From Microcella sp. (GTDB lineage: Bacteria; Actinomycetota; Actinomycetes; Actinomycetales; Microbacteriaceae), in assembly GCA_020216895.1 (NCBI GenBank), contig JAIWOM010000071.1:1-7358 (forward strand): DNA of 7,358 bases, given 5' to 3'. Of this stretch, positions 1-7,216 are shown in pieces. A program made the position numbers and the translations under genes. Within the stretch, counting starts at the first letter, position 1, and the number at the start of each line of letters is the position of its first letter. The notes beneath the pieces were generated by a model that had not been told where the DNA came from, searched no databases, and saw only the letters and a list, made by a program, of their open reading frames with translations.

Positions 1-867
1 GAGGGCGGCGACGGCCGCTGTGGCGGCATCCACCCCCTCGGCTGCAGCGCGCTCCTCGAGGGCGGTCGCGAGATCGGCGGGCAGGCGGAGGCTGAGCGCG
101 CCGGAGGTCGCGGAGCCGGGGGTGGCGGGTGCCGCATCCCCCACCGCCACATCAACCGCCGCCGCATCGACGACCGCGACGGCCGGGGCATCTTTCACGA
201 AGATGGCGAGCACCGGAACGACCACCGTGCCGAGAACGTCGAGAATGCCGACGACACCGAAGAGTCGCGAGTACCACTCTTCGTTCTCAAAGCCCGGAAT
301 CTGCCCGTCGCTGACGATCGGCAGGATGATCATGGTCGCCACCGCGCCGATCATCGCCAGCGTCACGACGACGCCGATGCGAATCGGTAAACGCCGGCGG
401 CCCGCGAGCAGCAAGATCAGGTTGGCGTGGGCGAAGCTGACCGCCAGCACTCCTGCCGTGGCGAAGACCCTGAACCACTCGTCGAAGCCAGGGTCATTCC
501 AGTTGCGCCAGATCAGAACAAGCCCGGTCACGAGCGCGACGCTGCTTGCCGCGAGTCCGACGAAGCCGACGACGCGCATGGCCCGGTCGGCAATCGCGAG
601 GTGGCAGAGGGCGGTAATGCTCGTGGCGCCCATGAGCAGGGTGGTCAGGATGATGCGGCCCTGCGTCTCGCCGAAGTCGCCGCCCAGCAGGGCGATGATG
701 CCCACAAGAGCCGCGAGCGAAAACGAGACGATGATGCCGTAGATGGCCCCCTTGCGGGCGGCGCCGATGGTGCTGGCGCGGCGCTCGGCGGCGCGCTCGA
801 CGGCGCTCCCTGCGGTGGATGCGGGGGCCGGGGTTGGCGTCGGGTTCGACGCTGCGTGCTGAGGCAT
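1..867 (-). CDS. Six-helix membrane protein with C-terminal RHH-like tail (partial, runs off left edge)
   Basis: I do not recognise this as a named family. The frame is open from ATG at 867 to the window edge, giving 289 codons without a stop, so the C-terminus is missing. Residues 1-39 are a Pro/Ala/Thr-rich then Arg-rich head. Six hydrophobic segments follow at about 40-62, 71-92, 99-120, 134-156, 164-186 and 202-224. Loops alternate between basic (ADRAMR, GRRRLPIR; predicted cytoplasmic) and acidic (DFGETQ, PGFENEEW; predicted outside), so both ends should be cytoplasmic. An Ala/Val/Asp linker at 226-257 leads to residues 258-289, which begin LSLRLPADLATALEERA and match the strand-helix-turn-helix pattern of ribbon-helix-helix proteins (R261, P263, G278). 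The start is fixed by AAAGGAG six bases upstream. Leu160 is a rare TTA codon. The gene diverges from the large secreted-protein gene. Coding status is strong; the function is unknown and the RHH reading is inference from pattern. Confidence 0.88.
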   Translation of the reverse strand, partial: MPQHAASNPTPTPAPASTAGSAVERAAERRASTIGAARKGAIYGIIVSFSLAALVGIIALLGGDFGETQGRIILTTLLMGATSITALCHLAIADRAMRVVGFVGLAASSVALVTGLVLIWRNWNDPGFDEWFRVFATAGVLAVSFAHANLILLLAGRRRLPIRIGVVVTLAMIGAVATMIILPIVSDGQIPGFENEEWYSRLFGVVGILDVLGTVVVPVLAIFVKDAPAVAVVDAAAVDVAVGDAAPATPGSATSGALSLRLPADLATALEERAAAEGVDAATAAVAAL

Positions 868-873
868 CGCGGG

Positions 874-880
874 CTCCTTT
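874..880 (-). promoter_or_regulatory. Ribosome binding site of the membrane-protein gene
   Basis: On the minus strand this reads AAAGGAG, followed by six bases and then ATG at 867-865. It is a near-ideal Shine-Dalgarno sequence and decides the start of the partial membrane-protein gene against other open frames on this strand. Confidence 0.85.
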
Positions 881-945
881 CGCGGAGGTTGCCCGAACCC
901 TACTCCGCCGCGACGCCGACGGCACGAGGCACGCTGAGCTCCTAC

Positions 946-960
946 CCCCCGAAGTGGGGG
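946..960. repeat. GC-rich dyad (CCCCC-GAAGT-GGGGG) in the divergent intergenic region
   Basis: Five C residues and five G residues flank GAAGT, giving a perfect 5-bp inverted repeat; a sixth C precedes the left arm. It lies 32 bp upstream of the predicted -35 element of the large gene and about 80 bp from the start of the divergent membrane-protein gene. It could be an activator or response-regulator site serving either gene. No regulator can be named from sequence alone, and short G/C runs arise easily in such a genome. Confidence 0.4.
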
Positions 961-992
961 CAGACCGCGTAGTCGCAGTTCTCCCCCGGCAG

Positions 993-1021
993 GTGACAAG
1001 GCTTCGAGTTATCCCTAGATT
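993..1021 (+). promoter_or_regulatory. Sigma70-like promoter of the large secreted-protein gene
   Basis: GTGACA (993-998) matches the -35 consensus TTGACA at five of six positions. After exactly 17 bases comes TAGATT (1016-1021), which matches TATAAT at four of six and fits the actinobacterial TAnnnT form. The segment is more A/T-rich than its surroundings. Transcription would begin near 1028, giving a leader of about 66 bases before GTG at 1094. Spacing, match and position all agree, but the start site is predicted rather than measured. Confidence 0.65.
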
Positions 1022-1030
1022 GAGCGAGAT

Positions 1031-1045
1031 CCTCAGATTCTGAGG
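1031..1045. promoter_or_regulatory. Perfect 7-bp inverted repeat, possible operator or leader hairpin
   Basis: CCTCAGA and TCTGAGG are perfect inverted copies separated by a single T. The element begins about three bases after the predicted transcription start, a typical place for a repressor to block initiation. In RNA it could form a six-pair stem with an ATT loop near the 5' end of the leader, which might instead affect mRNA stability. Which of these applies cannot be told from the sequence. Confidence 0.45.
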
Positions 1046-1083
1046 GGAGAGCCCACCCACGTCTTCTCGCTCCACCCCTTATC

Positions 1084-1090
1084 GGAGGAA
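1084..1090 (+). promoter_or_regulatory. Ribosome binding site of the large gene
   Basis: GGAGGAA is followed by CCC and then GTG at 1094, so the GGAGG core ends five bases before the start codon. The strong site supports initiation at this GTG, which is immediately followed by a complete signal-peptide sequence. Confidence 0.85.
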
Positions 1091-1093
1091 CCC

Positions 1094-1222
1094 GTGCTCG
1101 AGACCCACGCCGCCCCCACGACCACCCGCCGCCGCAGCCTGCGGCGCACGGCGGCCGCCCTACTGACGAGCATCGCCGTAGCGGCGAGCTCGCTCGTCGG
1201 GCTCGCCACGGTCGCGAACGCC
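1094..1222 (+). other. Signal peptide of the giant secreted protein (residues 1-43)
   Basis: The head contains five arginines in seven residues (12-18), followed by an Ala/Leu/Val-rich core and the motif VANA before TETYTLAG, so signal peptidase I would cut after residue 43. The TRRRSLR stretch loosely resembles a twin-arginine motif (S/T-R-R-x-F-L-K) but has Ser in place of Phe. The Sec route is the default reading; Tat export remains possible. Confidence 0.88.
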
Positions 1223-4200
1223 ACCGAGACGTACACGCTGGCGGGCACGCTGTCGATCTACGACAGCGGGCTGGGAGCGGAGCGTGACGTCACGGCCAGC
1301 GACGCCATCGGGCTTGAGGTGTATCTCGTCGACGAGGTGGAGGGAACAGCCGAGTTCTTCACCAGCACGTTGGTCGGAGATGTGAATCCTTCCACCGGCG
1401 ACAACTGGACGATCGAGTTGCAAGACGGCTATTACCTGCTGAGCTTTGGTGCAAACGGGCTGCAACCCGTCTGGCTGGGCCTCAACTCGTGGCAAACGCT
1501 CCAGGAGGCTCTGGACTTCGGAGACTGGTTCGCGCCCAGCGAGCTGACCCCGGAAGCGTTGACCGATTTCAACGCCACGATCTACGAGGTCGACCCGGGC
1601 GACGGCGGCGGTGATCCGGGCTCGGGCTACACGCTCTCGGGCACCGTGAGCATCCAGCCCGATGCGGATGACGCGGGCTCGCTCCGCGCCGCGGCCGCCA
1701 ACGAGGTTGTCGTCACGGCGTACCAGCGGGAGTGGAACGCCGAGTTCTTCTACTGGGAGAACATTGTTCGAGGAGACACGGCAACAATCGACGCCTCGAC
1801 CGGTCAGCCCAACTGGAGCATCTCGGGCCTGCCGGCGGGCACCTACCGTCTGGCATTCGCGTACAACGGCAGTGAGCTGAACATCGCGAACGCCGCCTCC
1901 GGCGGCCGGTACTCGGTGTCTGACGAGCCCGTGAACCTGGACGATCTCGACAACGAGGTTCCGCTCGAGGTCGGAGAAGGGCTCGACCCCGGCTCCGTCG
2001 ACATCACCCTCACGCAGGGCGCGATCATCTCGGGCACCGTCAGAAAGACAGGCACCACGACCAACCTCAGCGGCCAGACCGTCACGGTCTATCGCCAAAC
2101 GCGTGACATGTTCTTCGGCCTCTACTTCGGTGAGATCGCCACTGCGACGACAGCAGCCAATGGATCCTTCGTGGTCGACTCGCTGCCACCAGGCAAGTAC
2201 GCGGTTCAGATTGGCGGCACCAACGGGTACGTCCAAGAGTTCTACAACGACCTCATCTCGGTGGGTTCGCCCGAGGAGGCGTACGACGAAGACCCGATCG
2301 ATCTGGCACCCGGAGATGCGGAGTCGCTGGGCGTCGTGGGCCTCGACGTCGGCAGCACCATCACCGGCTCAGTGAAGAACACCTCCGGCTCCGGCCTGCG
2401 CAATGTCGAGGTCGCCATCTACCGCAACGGCCAGTACGGCTGGGAACAGTTCGACTCGGTGATGACCTCCAGCACCGGCACCTACACGATCCGCGGCTTG
2501 GCCAGGGGCTCGTACGTGCTCGGCTACACCCCGCCGACCACGGGCACCACCATCTACCTTCCCGAGTACTACAACAACAAGATCGACCTCGGCGAGGCCA
2601 CCTCGCTGTCGATCGGTGCGGGCGTGACCCGCTCGGGCGTCAACGTCGTGCTCGATCGTGCGGCCAGCATCGCTGGCACCGTGTCGTTCCCCGCCGGTGC
2701 CACCGACAGCCCCAACCCGCAAGACGCCAGTGTTCGCGCCTGCCTGCGCGATGCGGAGTATGACTACGTCAACTGCTGGCTCGCTGAACCGGCATCGGTG
2801 TCGAGCACCGGCGCGTACCGCATCACGGGGCTCCGTGCGGGCTCGTACACCGTGCAGGTGAGCTACAACGGCGCCGAGAACTACCGCGACGAATACTTCT
2901 CGAACTCCGAGACCGAAGAGGGCGCCTCGTTCTTCACGGTGAGCACGGGCGCCGCGGTTACTGGGCGCAACGTGCAGCTCGACCCGGGTGCTGTCGTTCA
3001 GGGCACTGTCCGTGGCCCCGACAACCAACCGCTGGAGGACATTCGAGTCTCCCTCCTGCCCGTCAACAACGGCTTCGTCGATGATGACTCCCCGACCTCG
3101 GCGGTGACCGACGAGAACGGCCAGTACCGCGTGGTCGGCCTGAACTCGGGCACCTATGTCGGCTTTGCCGAGCCACTCGACGGCGTGAGCCCGGTCTCCT
3201 ACCCGCGGCGCTACATCGGGGGCGAATACTCGTCCGATCTCGCGACCGTTCTGACTCTGCAGACCCCCACCACGGTCTCGGGGCAAGACGTGCAGTTCGA
3301 GAACGGGGCGAGCCTGAGCGGGCAGATCACCGCCGAGTCGTCCGAGCTCGGGCTTGCGAACATCCCGGTGGAGATCCACCGCTTCGTGCGCGAGACCGGC
3401 GTGAGTTCCGACGTGATCACGACGACCTACACCGACGGCAGCGGCAACTACTCGGCGACCAACCTGCCCCCCGGCAGCTACACGGTCACGGCTGGCAGCG
3501 ACTGGGGCACGTCACCGGATGAGTTCTATCTCGACGAGTGGTTCGGCGGCACGACTCGCAAGTCGCTCGCGACCCGGCTGACCCTTGCCAGCGGCGACAG
3601 CGACACGGCCGATGTCGCGCTCAACCTTGCCGGGCGCATCACCGGGCGGGTCGTCGACAGCGACGGCACCCCGATCCGGGACATCTCCGCTTACGGTGGC
3701 GAGGCGAGCAGCATGACCACTGCCAGTGACGGGGTCTTCACCGTCGGCGGCTTCGAGGCGGGCCCGACCAGGGTGAACTTGTACTCCGAGAGCGACGAGA
3801 GCCCCTTCGTCGGGAGGGATGTCGACGGCCCCGCTGTCACCACCGACGCCGAGCCGGTCAATGTCGGTGACATCGTGCTGCAGCGCGAGTCGTTCATCCA
3901 GGGCCGTGTCATCGGCCGCACGGGTGCCGTCGCGCCCGACACCGTCGTTCGGGCCTACCGTATAGGTGACGACCCTTGGCAATTCGCGTCGCAAGCGTCT
4001 TTGGACGTGACCAACGCGAGCGGCGAGTTTACGCTCGACGACCTCCCGACCGGCACCTACGTGCTCTTGTTCGACGCACCCGGGCACCCTGAGCAGTATC
4101 TCGGTGGCGCCCGCGACGCAGCGCTCTCCGAGACGGTGGTGATCGTCTCCGAAGGCGAGACGCGATCGGTCGAGGCGCGTCTCTACGCCGGGCCGACCCT

Positions 4201-7189
4201 CCAGGGAGTCGTGCGCAACAGCGTGACCGGTGCGGGCATCTCTGGAGTGTTCGTCAACACCTTCTGGGAAGGTGAAGAAAGCTACGGCTTCCGCGAGGCC
4301 CGCACCAACTCCACGGGTGCCTATGTACTGCCCGGCCTCGAAGGCGGCAGTCATTTCGTGACCTTCAACGAGCGCTCGTCGCGCGTCGGCTCCGGCTTCC
4401 AGGAGAAGGTCGAGACGATCCTCCTCCCGACGAGCGGCAGTGTGACGCGCAACGCTTCGCTGCTGCCCACGACCCGCGTGTCGGGCCGAGTCACCAGTGC
4501 TGGCGTTGGGGTCAATGGGGCAAGCGTCGTCGCCCGTCCGGTCATCGGCGGCATCGTGCGCGACGACCTGTACACCGAAGACGGCATGAACGTGGTGCTG
4601 ACCGACGCGTCGGGCAACTACACCCTGCGCCTCGACCGCGGTAGCTACGTCATCCAGGTGATCGACGACGCGCAGCGTTACCCCACGACGTACCTCGGCG
4701 GGGGCGACAACCCCGCGACCGCGACGCGCGTGACCGTCGGCAGCTCGACGATCACCGGGCGCAACATCGCCCTCCCGACCACGACCGGAGAGATCCGGGC
4801 GACGGTCGCCGACTCCGCCCTCACCGGGTGCGTGGAGCTGACGCGTGTGATCGGCGGCGAACCTGCCTGGACGACCAGCCCCGGCAGCTCGTTGGCCGGC
4901 GACACGTGCCTGGCGTTCGGTTCGAAACTGACGGACCTGTTCCCGATTGAGAACCTCACCCCCGGCACCTACAACGTGCGGATCTCGGCGGCCGACTTCA
5001 GCGACGAGCAAGCGCTGCTGTACGACGGCCTCACGTTCAATGACCTCACGGTGACCGCCGGCGGCGTCGTCGAACTCGATGGCGACCCAGAGACCGCCGG
5101 AATCCAGCCCCTCGACTTCGGCGAACCGCTTCCGGAAACCGACTACACGTTCCCCGAACTCGTTCCGGGTCAGGAGCCGACGCTCACCGCGGCCGACGGT
5201 TGGAAGGTCGGCAGCATCGTGACCGTCAACCCTGGCCAGTGGGTGAACCCGGTCGGCGAGGTGCTCTATGAGTGGCTGCGCGACGGTCGCCGCATCAGCG
5301 GCGCAACCGGCGGTAGCTACACCCTCCGCCCCGGTGACGCCGGTGCCGGAATCTCGGTGCGCGTGCTCGCAAGCCCCGAGGGGATCGACTGGTACCTGGA
5401 GCCTGTACACCTCACCGACAGCTCACCGGCGGTCGAGCAGGGCGATGCGCCCGTGCCGTCGATCGCCCCGACCGTCACGGGCAACCTGCGCGTGGGCCAG
5501 ACCCTCACGGCGGTTCCCGGCACGTGGAGCGTCGACCGGCTGACGTACGCGTACGAGTGGATCAGGAGCACGACCACCGGCGAGCCCGTCGTGGTCTCAC
5601 GCGCATCCACGTACAAGCCCACGACGGCTGACGTCAGCAGCGGCGCCAGCTCGCCGCAGCTGACCCTGCGCATCACGACCACCCGCGTCGGCTTCGCGAG
5701 CGCGACCGCCGACGTGACGGTCGGCACCATCGTGCCGGCCGTGGCAATGAAGCAGACCACCAAGAGCACGGTGACCGCCGTGACAGGCGGGTACCGCGTG
5801 ACGGCGGGCGCCTGGTCTCCGAGCGGAGCGACCTACAGCTTCGCATGGCGCCTGTATGCGGCCGACGGCACCTACACCGAGTACCCGGGCACGACGGGCA
5901 CGGCCAGCAGTAGCACGCTGACCGACCCTGCCGTGATCGGCACGCCCGGGCGCCTGGTCGCCACCGTCACCGCCACCCGCTCGGGCTACACGCCGACCAC
6001 CGTCGTCGTACCGGTGCGCTCGGGGCCGCGCGTCACGATCGACCAGGCGCCGGTCATCACCGGCACCCCGAAGGTCGGCTTCGTTCTTTCGCTCGACACC
6101 AGCGGCATGGTGACGACCCCGACGACGACCACGCTCAGCTACCAGTGGCTGCGCAACGGTGCGGCGATCTCGGGAGCGACGAAGAGCACCTACTCGCCGA
6201 CCACCAGCGACGTCGGGCGCACCATTACGGTGCGCATCACCGCGGCCGCCACCGGGTACCCGTCGAGTCTGGCGACGCCCGTCGTCACCGGCGTGGTCAT
6301 CGTGCCGGTCGAGCCGTTCGTACAAGGCACGACCGTTATCGAGGGCACGCCCTCCGTCGGCCGCACGCTGCGCGTGGTCGCCAGCGGCTGGGAGCCCACG
6401 CCGACGTCGTACTCGTACCAGTGGCGGCGCAATGGCTCGGCGATCAGTGGGGCCACCGCGTCGAGCTACCGCCTGACGAGCTCTGACCTCGGTCGTGAGA
6501 TCACGGTGAGCGTCACGGCCCGGCGCACCGGGTACGTGTCGGTGGTCGTCGACCCCCGACCGAGCGCGGGCATCATCACCGCGCTGGGGCCACAGTCGAT
6601 CAGCGGAGTCAGCGCCGGCGCGAGCGCCCGGGTCGGCACCGCGCTCACCGCGAGTGTCGGCACCTGGGACGTCGCACCCTCGTCGTATACCTATCAGTGG
6701 ACGCGCAACGGGGAGCCCATCGCGGGGGCCACGGCGAAAACCTATACGCCCCTGGTCAGCGACCTGGGCGAGGAGATCGCCGTGACCGTCGTGGCGCGCA
6801 AGACCGGGTATCCGAACTCCGACGAGGTCAGCTCGCCATCGTTGACGGTCGGGCTCGGAGCCGCCGTCACGGCGACCGCCAATCCGAGGATCGGCGTCGG
6901 CACCAGCACGACGGCCACGACGACGGTGCGAGCCGACCAGACCCTCAGGGCCACTGCGGGAACCTGGCCCGTCGTGGGCATGGTGGTGCGCTACCAGTGG
7001 CAGATCGACCGTGTCGACGGCAACGGCTGGGTTGACCTCGAGGGCCAGGATGATCGCGACCTGACCGTCGACGTCGACACGATCGACGGCCTCACCGCCG
7101 GCCTTAAGCTGCGCGTGGTGGTGCGGGTCGAACGCGCTGGCTACGTCGACGCGGCACCGATCATGTCGGCGTCGGTGACGGTGCAGTAG
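1094..7189 (+). CDS. Giant secreted repeat protein: CnaB/carboxypeptidase-regulatory-like and Ig-like domains
   Basis: A 2031-residue protein (roughly 0.2 MDa), complete from GTG to TAG. Residues 1-43 are a signal peptide: basic head (RRRSLRR), hydrophobic core at about 20-40, and an Ala-Asn-Ala cleavage site at 41-43. Residues 46-1340 hold twelve beta-sandwich repeats of the CnaB / carboxypeptidase-regulatory-like type; most open with G-x-V and contain the core 'G-x-Y...GL..G-x-Y'. Residues 1352-2031 hold seven Ig-like repeats; four have a 'Y-x-W-x-R-(N/D)-G...GAT' core. There is no LPxTG signal, C-terminal membrane helix, dockerin or choline-binding repeat at the end (SVTVQ), and no catalytic motif that I recognise. 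Families of this build usually act as extracellular structural or adhesive stalks, which is inferred here; ligand and substrate are unknown. Four cysteines occur in two close pairs (550/561, 1246/1272). It has its own promoter and terminator and appears monocistronic. Confidence 0.95.
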   Translation: MLETHAAPTTTRRRSLRRTAAALLTSIAVAASSLVGLATVANATETYTLAGTLSIYDSGLGAERDVTASDAIGLEVYLVDEVEGTAEFFTSTLVGDVNPSTGDNWTIELQDGYYLLSFGANGLQPVWLGLNSWQTLQEALDFGDWFAPSELTPEALTDFNATIYEVDPGDGGGDPGSGYTLSGTVSIQPDADDAGSLRAAAANEVVVTAYQREWNAEFFYWENIVRGDTATIDASTGQPNWSISGLPAGTYRLAFAYNGSELNIANAASGGRYSVSDEPVNLDDLDNEVPLEVGEGLDPGSVDITLTQGAIISGTVRKTGTTTNLSGQTVTVYRQTRDMFFGLYFGEIATATTAANGSFVVDSLPPGKYAVQIGGTNGYVQEFYNDLISVGSPEEAYDEDPIDLAPGDAESLGVVGLDVGSTITGSVKNTSGSGLRNVEVAIYRNGQYGWEQFDSVMTSSTGTYTIRGLARGSYVLGYTPPTTGTTIYLPEYYNNKIDLGEATSLSIGAGVTRSGVNVVLDRAASIAGTVSFPAGATDSPNPQDASVRACLRDAEYDYVNCWLAEPASVSSTGAYRITGLRAGSYTVQVSYNGAENYRDEYFSNSETEEGASFFTVSTGAAVTGRNVQLDPGAVVQGTVRGPDNQPLEDIRVSLLPVNNGFVDDDSPTSAVTDENGQYRVVGLNSGTYVGFAEPLDGVSPVSYPRRYIGGEYSSDLATVLTLQTPTTVSGQDVQFENGASLSGQITAESSELGLANIPVEIHRFVRETGVSSDVITTTYTDGSGNYSATNLPPGSYTVTAGSDWGTSPDEFYLDEWFGGTTRKSLATRLTLASGDSDTADVALNLAGRITGRVVDSDGTPIRDISAYGGEASSMTTASDGVFTVGGFEAGPTRVNLYSESDESPFVGRDVDGPAVTTDAEPVNVGDIVLQRESFIQGRVIGRTGAVAPDTVVRAYRIGDDPWQFASQASLDVTNASGEFTLDDLPTGTYVLLFDAPGHPEQYLGGARDAALSETVVIVSEGETRSVEARLYAGPTLQGVVRNSVTGAGISGVFVNTFWEGEESYGFREARTNSTGAYVLPGLEGGSHFVTFNERSSRVGSGFQEKVETILLPTSGSVTRNASLLPTTRVSGRVTSAGVGVNGASVVARPVIGGIVRDDLYTEDGMNVVLTDASGNYTLRLDRGSYVIQVIDDAQRYPTTYLGGGDNPATATRVTVGSSTITGRNIALPTTTGEIRATVADSALTGCVELTRVIGGEPAWTTSPGSSLAGDTCLAFGSKLTDLFPIENLTPGTYNVRISAADFSDEQALLYDGLTFNDLTVTAGGVVELDGDPETAGIQPLDFGEPLPETDYTFPELVPGQEPTLTAADGWKVGSIVTVNPGQWVNPVGEVLYEWLRDGRRISGATGGSYTLRPGDAGAGISVRVLASPEGIDWYLEPVHLTDSSPAVEQGDAPVPSIAPTVTGNLRVGQTLTAVPGTWSVDRLTYAYEWIRSTTTGEPVVVSRASTYKPTTADVSSGASSPQLTLRITTTRVGFASATADVTVGTIVPAVAMKQTTKSTVTAVTGGYRVTAGAWSPSGATYSFAWRLYAADGTYTEYPGTTGTASSSTLTDPAVIGTPGRLVATVTATRSGYTPTTVVVPVRSGPRVTIDQAPVITGTPKVGFVLSLDTSGMVTTPTTTTLSYQWLRNGAAISGATKSTYSPTTSDVGRTITVRITAAATGYPSSLATPVVTGVVIVPVEPFVQGTTVIEGTPSVGRTLRVVASGWEPTPTSYSYQWRRNGSAISGATASSYRLTSSDLGREITVSVTARRTGYVSVVVDPRPSAGIITALGPQSISGVSAGASARVGTALTASVGTWDVAPSSYTYQWTRNGEPIAGATAKTYTPLVSDLGEEIAVTVVARKTGYPNSDEVSSPSLTVGLGAAVTATANPRIGVGTSTTATTTVRADQTLRATAGTWPVVGMVVRYQWQIDRVDGNGWVDLEGQDDRDLTVDVDTIDGLTAGLKLRVVVRVERAGYVDAAPIMSASVTVQ
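1229..5113 (+). repeat. Twelve CnaB / carboxypeptidase-regulatory-like repeats (residues 46-1340)
   Basis: Approximate repeat boundaries in residues are 46-165, 179-309, 310-420, 421-523, 524-632, 633-739, 740-846, 847-932, 933-1033, 1034-1126, 1127-1231 and 1232-1340. They were aligned on the recurring core seen as STGTYTIRGLARGSY (459-473), STGAYRITGLRAGSY (571-585), ENGQYRVVGLNSGTY (674-688) and equivalents. Seven repeats also carry an aromatic-aromatic/aliphatic-(G/N)-(G/N)-like motif (near 384, 493, 602, 708, 817, 1003 and 1201), followed by an 'A..v.L..G' strand. Repeats 8 and 10 lack that motif. Repeat 12 is the most diverged and lacks the usual opening G-x-V. A Gly/Asp/Pro linker (167-178) separates repeats 1 and 2. 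Divergence is high, so these are old protein-level repeats rather than recent DNA duplications. Confidence 0.85.
5147..7186 (+). repeat. Seven Ig-like repeats (residues 1352-2031)
   Basis: Approximate repeat boundaries in residues are 1352-1444, 1453-1546, 1548-1642, 1645-1739, 1741-1829, 1831-1919 and 1921-2031. The canonical pattern is 'P.i.G...VG..L....G.W......Y.Y.W.RNG..I.GAT...Y.....D.G..I.V.VT....GY'. Repeats 1, 4, 5 and 6 keep the (Y/F)-x-W-x-R-(N/D)-G and GAT parts, for example YQWLRNGAAISGATKSTY at 1683-1700. Repeats 2, 3 and 7 retain the tryptophan and the final G-(Y/F) but have replaced or lengthened the central turn. Repeats of this kind are frequent at the C-terminal end of exported actinobacterial proteins. 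Confidence 0.85.
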
Positions 7190-7216
7190 CCCGCCATCGC
7201 CCGCCGAACTGCTCCC

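Noticed and set aside
20..742. Plus-strand open frame of 240 codons over the left part of the window
   Set aside because: It is antisense to the membrane-protein gene. Its product is low-complexity (Ser/Ala/Thr/Arg/Pro), whereas the minus-strand frame gives six clean membrane helices and has a good ribosome binding site.
897..925. Promoter for the membrane-protein gene on the minus strand (TAGGGT at 902-897 with GTGCCG 17 bases upstream)
   Set aside because: The -10 fits TAnnnT but the -35 is poor, and such matches are expected by chance in this composition. A promoter must lie somewhere upstream, but I cannot place it with confidence.
494..1075. Minus-strand open frame of 193 codons spanning the intergenic region
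   Set aside because: It is out of frame with the membrane-protein gene, would run through the promoter region, and gives an Arg/His-rich product without recognisable structure.
1127..1147. Twin-arginine (Tat) export signal in the large protein (TRRRSLR)
   Set aside because: The motif lacks the Phe favoured after the twin arginines, and the hydrophobic core fits an ordinary Sec signal. Kept only as an alternative.
5129..5143. LPETD at residues 1346-1350, and LPTSG at 1111-1115, as sortase sorting signals
   Set aside because: Both lie deep inside the protein, with no hydrophobic segment and basic tail after them, and LPETD lacks the required glycine. They fall at or near domain boundaries and look coincidental.
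3512..5410. Long open frame of 632 codons on the minus strand inside the large gene, and a similar one at 1160-2236
   Set aside because: They are antisense to a clearly coding frame with strong third-position G/C bias, which removes stops from the opposite strand. Their products are rich in Arg, Asp, Val, Gly and His with no domain pattern, and no ribosome binding site was evident.
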